From Physocladia obscura (lineage: Eukaryota > Chytridiomycota > Chytridiomycetes > Chytridiales > Chytriomycetaceae), in NCBI GenBank assembly GCA_027596945.1, contig JADGJH010000923.1:1-13145 (forward strand): 13,145 bases of DNA, given 5' to 3'. A program made the position numbers and the translations under genes. The notes beneath the pieces are model-generated. The model was given only the letters and a program-made list of their open reading frames with translations. It was not told the origin of the DNA and searched no databases. Each line of letters opens with the position of its first letter. Within the stretch, counting starts at the first letter, position 1. This document shows positions 8,323-13,145 of this stretch, in pieces.

Positions 8323-10134
8323 TTAAAAATTGACTGGAAGAGAGTAAGTCAATGATCCAGCCTCCCACAACCCTTCGCACTTTGGTTCCCCTCCATCATC
8401 CAAAATAGATTCGAAATTGGTTCCGTTTCCAATATTGAATACAATCTCGGTTGGGTTGGCAAGAGTGTAAGGTTCCCAACCAAGTGAATTTTGGTTCAAC
8501 TTTCCAGCAGCGAAATCAGCCCAAGCATTACTCATGGCGACACCAAGTTCCGCCTGCGCCGCGGTGTAAAAGCAGGTTGGATCGTTGAATACGAAGCAAA
8601 TGTCACACCCGTGGAGAGCAGGCAATGGAGACTTTGTGTAACCGTAATTGTAAGCAAACGCGGTTCCGCAAGTTGATAAAAGATACTTGTGGACCGGTAA
8701 GCCATATTGAGCAAAGAGTTTGATGGCTAGATTGTCATTACATTTATGTCTGTAATCGCCAGTGAAATTTCCGGCACCAAGACCCTAGATGAAAACCAAA
8801 TCAATAATAGGTTACTTATAAAGTAACTTGAAGCTATTACCCATGAAGTTGCAACGGGAGGAGCGTAATTCGCATAAGTTGTGGCATTTAAGAAGGCAAG
8901 GTCCTGGAAAAGATTTAAACCAAACCCGGCAAAAAATAAAAAGAACAAACATCTACTGGCAAACTGGCAAATTGTTGGGAGATTATAGTTGCAAAATCGG
9001 CTTTAGCAATGGTTTCGTTGGTAGATGGAATGAAGATCAAGCCATCATCCTTTACATCTCCAGCCAATAGCGGAACCTTTCTGAATAAACCTTGACGGAG
9101 CGCAACGTAAGGAGCTTGAGTCAAAAATACTCCATCAACAACTGGTTGATAATAAGAATATTGGGAACCAGCGGCTTGCAACAGGGTTGCATTGACAGTT
9201 TTAAGACATGAAACAGCATCGCTGGCAGACGTACAGTTGAATGTAGAAACTAATGAGTTAAAGAATGGCTGAGAGAAAGAAATGGGTGCAGCAAAAGTGA
9301 ATGCGCTGCCCGACTGCAAACCGACTTGGTGAAACAATACGTTATTTCCACCTCGGGATGTCAGCAACGTTCCCAGCGAGATACCGCCAGCTGATTGACC
9401 AGTAGCAGTAACACGAGTCGGATCTCCACCAAAGTACCAAATATTTTTTTGAATCCAGTGGAAAGCCGCTTCTTGGTCCAACAGTCCAAGATTCAGGGCG
9501 CCCTTTGCTGCAAGCTCTTCGGATGCGGAAAAACCGAAAACACCAAGACGGTAGCTGATGGTAACAATAATAATGTCCGAACGCGTTTGCAAAATATGCG
9601 AGCCATCATACAAGATGGAGGCAATACCACCAGAAGTAAAAGTTCCTCCATGAATGTAAACCCAGACAGGCAACAGTTCGGAAGTGGCGTTGTGCGGTTT
9701 GTGAATATTAAGAAACAGGCAATCTTCGGAAATGACAGTTCCGGCTGGAAACGACGAATCCAAATGGTTTTGCACGCAAGCGTTTGGCGTGATAGTAGCA
9801 TTGTAGAACTGTTCCGTTCTTGGCCTGCTGACCGCAACCGGCGGCGAGAATCTCACGGCTTTTTCCGCGTATCGGATGGAACTGAAAACATCCGCATAAC
9901 CAACCGTTTTCCCTAGGTATTTGAATCCGTTTGCGCAGACAGTTGGCTGTTTTTTTGAACCAGAACATTATCAAAACATGATATCAGACTTTTGCCGTCA
10001 CAAACACTTACACTCGCGGAAGCTGTGGTTGTTACTGAGACTGAGGCAGTTGTTGTTGCCGTTGTTGTTGCTGCTGTGGGTGCGGCGTTCGCGATACTTG
10101 CGAGCATTGCCGCCGCAAACACAATAAGATTCAT
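8323..10134 (-). CDS. Secreted type-B carboxylesterase/lipase (alpha/beta hydrolase)
   Basis: Four exons, 10134-10012, 9946-8951, 8903-8841 and 8784-8323, give 547 residues, normal for this family (introns of 65, 47 and 56 bp). Residues 1-17 (MNLIVFAAAMLASIANA) are a signal peptide with a cleavage-like ANA|AP. A Thr/Ala/Ser/Val-rich linker to about 41 is likely O-glycosylated. The type-B signature EDCLFLN is at 115-121 and the oxyanion HGG at 140-142. The nucleophile Ser226 lies in GQSAGG, the probable acid Asp342 in KDDGL, and His452 in LHGCD. Several N-x-S/T sites and many Cys fit an extracellular enzyme. It would hydrolyse carboxylic esters; the exact substrate is unknown. The start is uncertain: in-frame ATGs at 10170, 10185 and 10209 would lengthen the N-terminus, and I chose the one that gives a canonical signal peptide. 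The acid is Asp where most relatives have Glu. All exons are in phase and no break is seen. Confidence 0.92.
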
Positions 10135-10922
10135 TGTAGCGCAAATTTTAAAAATATCAGAAAATTTCATTTTGGCTTTCTTCATCCTTAATCTTTGGTC
10201 ACAAGACAAGCAGGTGTGTCACTTGGAAGCTGATCATATTCTCTATTGCATCTGATTTTATGGATTTAAATTAATAAAAAGAGTTTTTTATGTAAAACTT
10301 AACTCAACGTAAATAATAAACCTCAGGGTTCGGTAAATTATCCAGAAAAATTTTCTGCCCGTATTTAAGTTTATTGCATTAAAGTGAAGTAATACAATTT
10401 AGGATGCAATTTATGATAAAAAAATCCTTGATAGTATGCTGAGCATCTTTTTGGATGTTTCCTCATTCCATGTTGTCAAGTTAGTAAATCTTCGGATAAG
10501 CATCAACTCTTAATTTACCCCCACACATACAAAAAAACAAGCTATTGGTAAGTAATATTACAAGCGATTAAAATACATATTACTCAATTTATTATCACTC
10601 AATTTAAAATCCAAAAATGCCGAGTTAATGATAATTTTCTGATAAAATTTTTGAAGGTATTCGGAAAGACTGCTGAATTAAAATACGTGCTGGAATTCAG
10701 TAGAACATGCAATTCTTAAATAAGACTATACAAGTAAAAGATTGAGTAATATCCGCAGTATCAAACTGTTTGACTTCGTCGACCAATACGACTTTAGATA
10801 AAACTTCAATTGCATCACACGTAATAATAGAATATAAAAAGCAAAAAAGCGATAAATATGAACCATAAAACTTTTTTTTTTTGTTTTTTTTAAATTTTTT
10901 TTTTTTTTTTTTCACCTTCTCA
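10135..10922. other. Divergent intergenic region between esterase and methyltransferase
   Basis: This AT-rich spacer of about 790 bp must hold both promoters. I see no clear shared motif. A minus-strand stretch at about 10850-10697 reads as weakly protein-like (DAIEVLSKVVLVDEVKQFDT) and ends at TGA 10699-10697; it may be a tiny relic or chance. The right end is an almost pure T tract. Confidence 0.4.
10872..10912 (+). repeat. Poly-T tract just upstream of the methyltransferase ATG
   Basis: This is a run of T interrupted only by G at 10883 and AAA at 10892-10894. It lies 10-50 nt before the start codon, so it is in the 5' UTR or core promoter. Pyrimidine or poly(dA:dT) tracts in such positions often exclude nucleosomes. 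It is also prone to length errors in sequencing. Confidence 0.6.
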
Positions 10923-12128
10923 ATGGAAACGCCATATTCAAATGGTGGAAAAGCTATGTTGTGCTGGAAATGCAACGGAACAGGACGCAAGAAACAACGG
11001 AAAAAAATCACAGTTTCAGATACGAAAACTGCCGCAGCCTCTCCAAAACTTGTTTCTGTGCTGATTGATGTTGCTTGTCCTCTTTGCGCTGCGGCTGGCG
11101 AAACACCAGCTGCTCCACTCAATGATACAACAAAAGCTTTACCGCAGCGACTACTTAAAAAAGGGTTTGTCCGTCCATTCAATCCAAAATTTCCGCCTTG
11201 GAATCCACCCGGCCCCAAAGCGGCTGTTTCTATTACGGACGCTGCTGACCAGCTGCAGGAAGGTGAAATGATAACCGCGTTATGTGGGTCATGGAGCATA
11301 TTCCAATTGATTCAAGGTCATCGATACACAACAGACGATCTCGCCACCGCAGCCATAGCCATTAAACTGTACGAAACCATTCCGAAACCGACACGCCATA
11401 TTGATATAGGATGTGGCCTTGGTTCCGTACTGCTGTTTGTGAAATGGTTCCTACACGAAACTCTGGAAAAATCTGTCGGAATCGAAGCGCAAGAACGACA
11501 TTGTGATCTCGCGCGAAAATCGATCGCCGTAAATATGGATCATTCGGATGAAAACAGAGATAAAAACGGTGACAACAACGACGCGAATAAAAACTTGATA
11601 AAAAAAAAGAATGTGGTTATTTCAGAGGTCCGACAAGGCGATTTGCGTCAATTTGCAGACCCGACGACAATATGCCAAAATTTAAGCGTTGATGAAATTG
11701 AGTCGTTTGATTTGGTTACTGGGACTCCGCCGTATTTTCCCTTACCAAATGGAGTTGTTCCAACTGTTCAGGGTCGAGGAATGTGCTCGTTTGAGCTGAG
11801 AGGTGGTGTTGAAACGTATTGCATTGCTGCTAGCAAATGTCTTGCCAGGACAGTAAATGCACGGTTTGTGTTTGTGCAGACTGCAATTGAAATTGAACGG
11901 AGTCAAAATGCTGTTTGGAAAAATGGAATGAAGGTTTTGGAACGAGTTGATTTCTTGGGCAGTGAGATAAAAAAGGCACCTTTGTTTGTTGTGTTTGTTT
12001 GCGGATGGGGAAATGGTCATAAGGAAGAATATCCTGTAAGAACAATTGCTGTCCGTATGAAAAACGGTGAATATTCATCTGAATATCATGAGTTTTTGGT
12101 TTTGGTTGGAAAACCTCCTGTTCAATAA
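10923..12128 (+). CDS. SAM-dependent methyltransferase with N-terminal CxxC pairs (TrmN6-like)
   Basis: This is a 401-residue, intronless gene. The ATG at 10923 is the first true ATG in frame; upstream codons are only the poly-T tract. The N-terminus has two cysteine pairs, C14/C17 in CWKCNGTGRKK and C52/C55 in CPLC. They resemble half of a DnaJ-type zinc-binding site. The Rossmann methyltransferase core has motif I HIDIGCGLGSVLLF (SAM-binding DIGCGLG, 161-167), an acidic residue in VGIEAQ (motif II), and a catalytic-loop motif TPPYF (268-272). The last corresponds to the NPPY/DPPY of N6-adenine and glutamine methyltransferases. A hydrophilic D/N/K-rich insert (about 207-230) separates motif II from the next strand. 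The overall pattern is like the bacterial TrmN6 (tRNA1-Val A37 N6) group, whose members modify RNA, so an RNA or protein substrate is likely but not proven. The stop is TAA. Confidence 0.85.
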   Translation: METPYSNGGKAMLCWKCNGTGRKKQRKKITVSDTKTAAASPKLVSVLIDVACPLCAAAGETPAAPLNDTTKALPQRLLKKGFVRPFNPKFPPWNPPGPKAAVSITDAADQLQEGEMITALCGSWSIFQLIQGHRYTTDDLATAAIAIKLYETIPKPTRHIDIGCGLGSVLLFVKWFLHETLEKSVGIEAQERHCDLARKSIAVNMDHSDENRDKNGDNNDANKNLIKKKNVVISEVRQGDLRQFADPTTICQNLSVDEIESFDLVTGTPPYFPLPNGVVPTVQGRGMCSFELRGGVETYCIAASKCLARTVNARFVFVQTAIEIERSQNAVWKNGMKVLERVDFLGSEIKKAPLFVVFVCGWGNGHKEEYPVRTIAVRMKNGEYSSEYHEFLVLVGKPPVQ

Positions 12129-12151
12129 AAATTAATTTTCGCAAAAATAAA
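12124..12151 (+). terminator. Candidate poly(A) signals of the methyltransferase gene
   Basis: Two AATAAA hexamers are present. One overlaps the stop codon (12124-12129) and the other is at 12146-12151. The second is the more believable signal. Confidence 0.45.
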
Positions 12152-12189
12152 AAGTGAGCGAAAACTTTCAAAATTGCAATATTTAGTGA

Positions 12190-13145
12190 TTCTTGAATTG
12201 CCAATAATTAAAACTGGCATCTGACCGAAAAATAAGCAATTATGTCCCTGTTATCAGTTACCATTATTATTTGAGTTACTAAAATTATTTTGCCCTTATG
12301 GCAAAGTATTAGAGCCAATAAACAATAGTTCATATGCTGATTACATTCAATATAGCTGTGTTGCTTACTTTAGAAGAAGCATCTAGTGATGACTTGAAAT
12401 TTTTTGGCTCCACAAGAGTTTGTAGCATACAGATTACTAAGATAGAACAGATTTCATTTGACTGTTGATGATGGAGATATTAAATAAAAAGTAAGATTGC
12501 AGCAAATAGCCTCCTTGGAGTGTGGTAATCTGCATCATCTTTAATCTGTGTTGCTTTCTTCACCAGACTCTTTGTAATCAGGATTGGAGATGGAGCTGGT
12601 CTTAGCTTCTGTTTATTCACAATCAACAGGTTCCCTGTTAAAGTAGGCATATAGTCCAGCAATTATTTGTTCAATTACCTATAAGCTGTTTGCAGAGTTT
12701 AATAGAAATTACTCATTTAACAGCCAAATTGCTATTGCAATTCGCAAAGTTGAAGTAGAAGATGCAAAAGAGAAATGTGCAATGACGAGGCTGCTAAAGG
12801 AGAAGGAAAATGAGCATTTGTGTTTTTCTGCAAAAGACTTTTATTAAATGACTAACGACTTGTTTCACTTTGCCAACTTGCCTGAAAAAAAAAGAGAATC
12901 AAATCTGCCTTGGTTCTCTCATTTGGTGAGCAAAACACCTGTTAATGTGTCACCATAATATGGCATCAGAGACAAATTGTAAAAACCACTAGATTCACAT
13001 ATGATATTGTCATTTGATTTTTTTCTGTTACTCTCCATATTGTTTACAATAACACAGCAGTTTTTGTTTTAAAGCAAATTGGTTAAAAGTTGTCACTGGC
13101 AAAAAATGAGCAAGTCAGAAATGATGTTCATTTTCACCCAAAAAC
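12190..13145 (+). pseudogene. Long protein-like frame interrupted only by TAA/TAG, running off the window
   Basis: Two plus-strand frames join into one continuous reading of about 318 codons. The first runs from about 12190 (after a TGA at 12187-12189) to a six-T run at 12400-12405. The second runs from there to the window end. In-frame stops are at 12205, 12280, 12310, 12319, 12443, 12485, 12542, 12575, 12644, 12845, 12956, 12980 and 13070: ten TAA, three TAG, no TGA. The longest clear segment (66 codons, 12647-12844) includes a charged helix RKVEVEDAKEKCAMTRLLKE and KEKENEHLCFSAKDFY. Then come MTNDLFHFANLPEKK, ESNLPWFSHLVSKTPVNV, a hydrophobic helix ILSFDFFLLLSILFTI and WQKMSKSEMMFIF. The same frame also uses about eleven normal CAA/CAG codons. 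I recognise no family. It is most likely a decayed gene or element; the stop pattern is discussed in the findings. Confidence 0.4.

Noticed and set aside
9395..9916. 173-codon plus-strand ORF
   Set aside because: It is antisense to the carboxylesterase, whose catalytic motifs are on the minus strand.
3225..10134. Secondary-metabolite gene cluster (two P450s plus esterase)
   Set aside because: No backbone synthase or transporter is present, relics separate the genes, and housekeeping genes flank them.
10881..10922. Upstream extension of the methyltransferase (Phe-rich start)
   Set aside because: It begins at TTG inside the T tract; the first true ATG is at 10923.
10697..11299. 200-codon minus-strand ORF
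   Set aside because: Most of it is antisense to the methyltransferase and passes through the poly-T tract as a lysine run; it is a shadow frame.
12480..12662. 60-codon minus-strand ORF
   Set aside because: It is antisense to the longer plus-strand frame at 12190-13145. It is less convincing than that frame, though I cannot exclude it fully.
12190..13145. RIP mutation as the cause of the TAR stops
   Set aside because: CpA and TpG are still abundant and TpA is not in excess in the stretch I counted, which is opposite to a RIP signature. A full index over the locus would settle it.
1..13145. tRNA, rRNA, CRISPR array or inverted-repeat-bounded transposon
   Set aside because: I found no cloverleaf, rRNA core, spaced direct repeats or terminal inverted repeats by reading; a dedicated scan was not possible.

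Overview
This window looks like nuclear DNA of a zoosporic (chytrid-type) fungus. The evidence is gene-dense DNA with several short introns per gene (47-89 bp, GT-AG), AT-rich spacers with long A/T homopolymers, an F-box protein carrying plant-style leucine-rich repeats (LRRs), and fungal-type P450 and secreted esterase genes. The taxon is an inference; no rRNA or other diagnostic marker is present.

Layout. Positions 139-6524 carry four recognisable genes on the minus strand: an F-box/LRR protein, deoxyhypusine hydroxylase (three exons), and two tandem cytochrome P450 paralogues with identical four-exon structure. The upstream P450 (4926-6524) is intact. The downstream copy (3225-4827) has a frame break just before its I-helix and is probably a pseudogene. 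Positions 8323-10134 hold a four-exon secreted type-B carboxylesterase on the minus strand. It is divergent, across a 0.8 kb spacer, from an intronless SAM-dependent methyltransferase with two CxxC pairs at 10923-12128 (+).

Between these genes lie four stretches that a normal ORF scan misses: 2340-2837 (-), 6663-7061 (-), 7204-8018 (+) and 12190-13145 (+, running off the end). Each reads as plausible protein interrupted by in-frame stops. In three of them every interruption I found in the chosen frame is TAA or TAG and none is TGA, often where a glutamine would fit. The fourth (7204-8018) has TAG, TAA and TGA, so plain gene decay explains it. The simplest view is that all four are relics. A TAR=Gln reading of the first three is a speculative alternative, since the intact genes here use TAA and TGA as true stops.

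The recognised genes do not form one pathway. DOHH serves eIF5A hypusination, the F-box protein probably ubiquitination, the methyltransferase probably RNA or protein modification, and the P450s and esterase small-molecule oxidation and hydrolysis. The P450/esterase neighbourhood is not enough to call a biosynthetic cluster.
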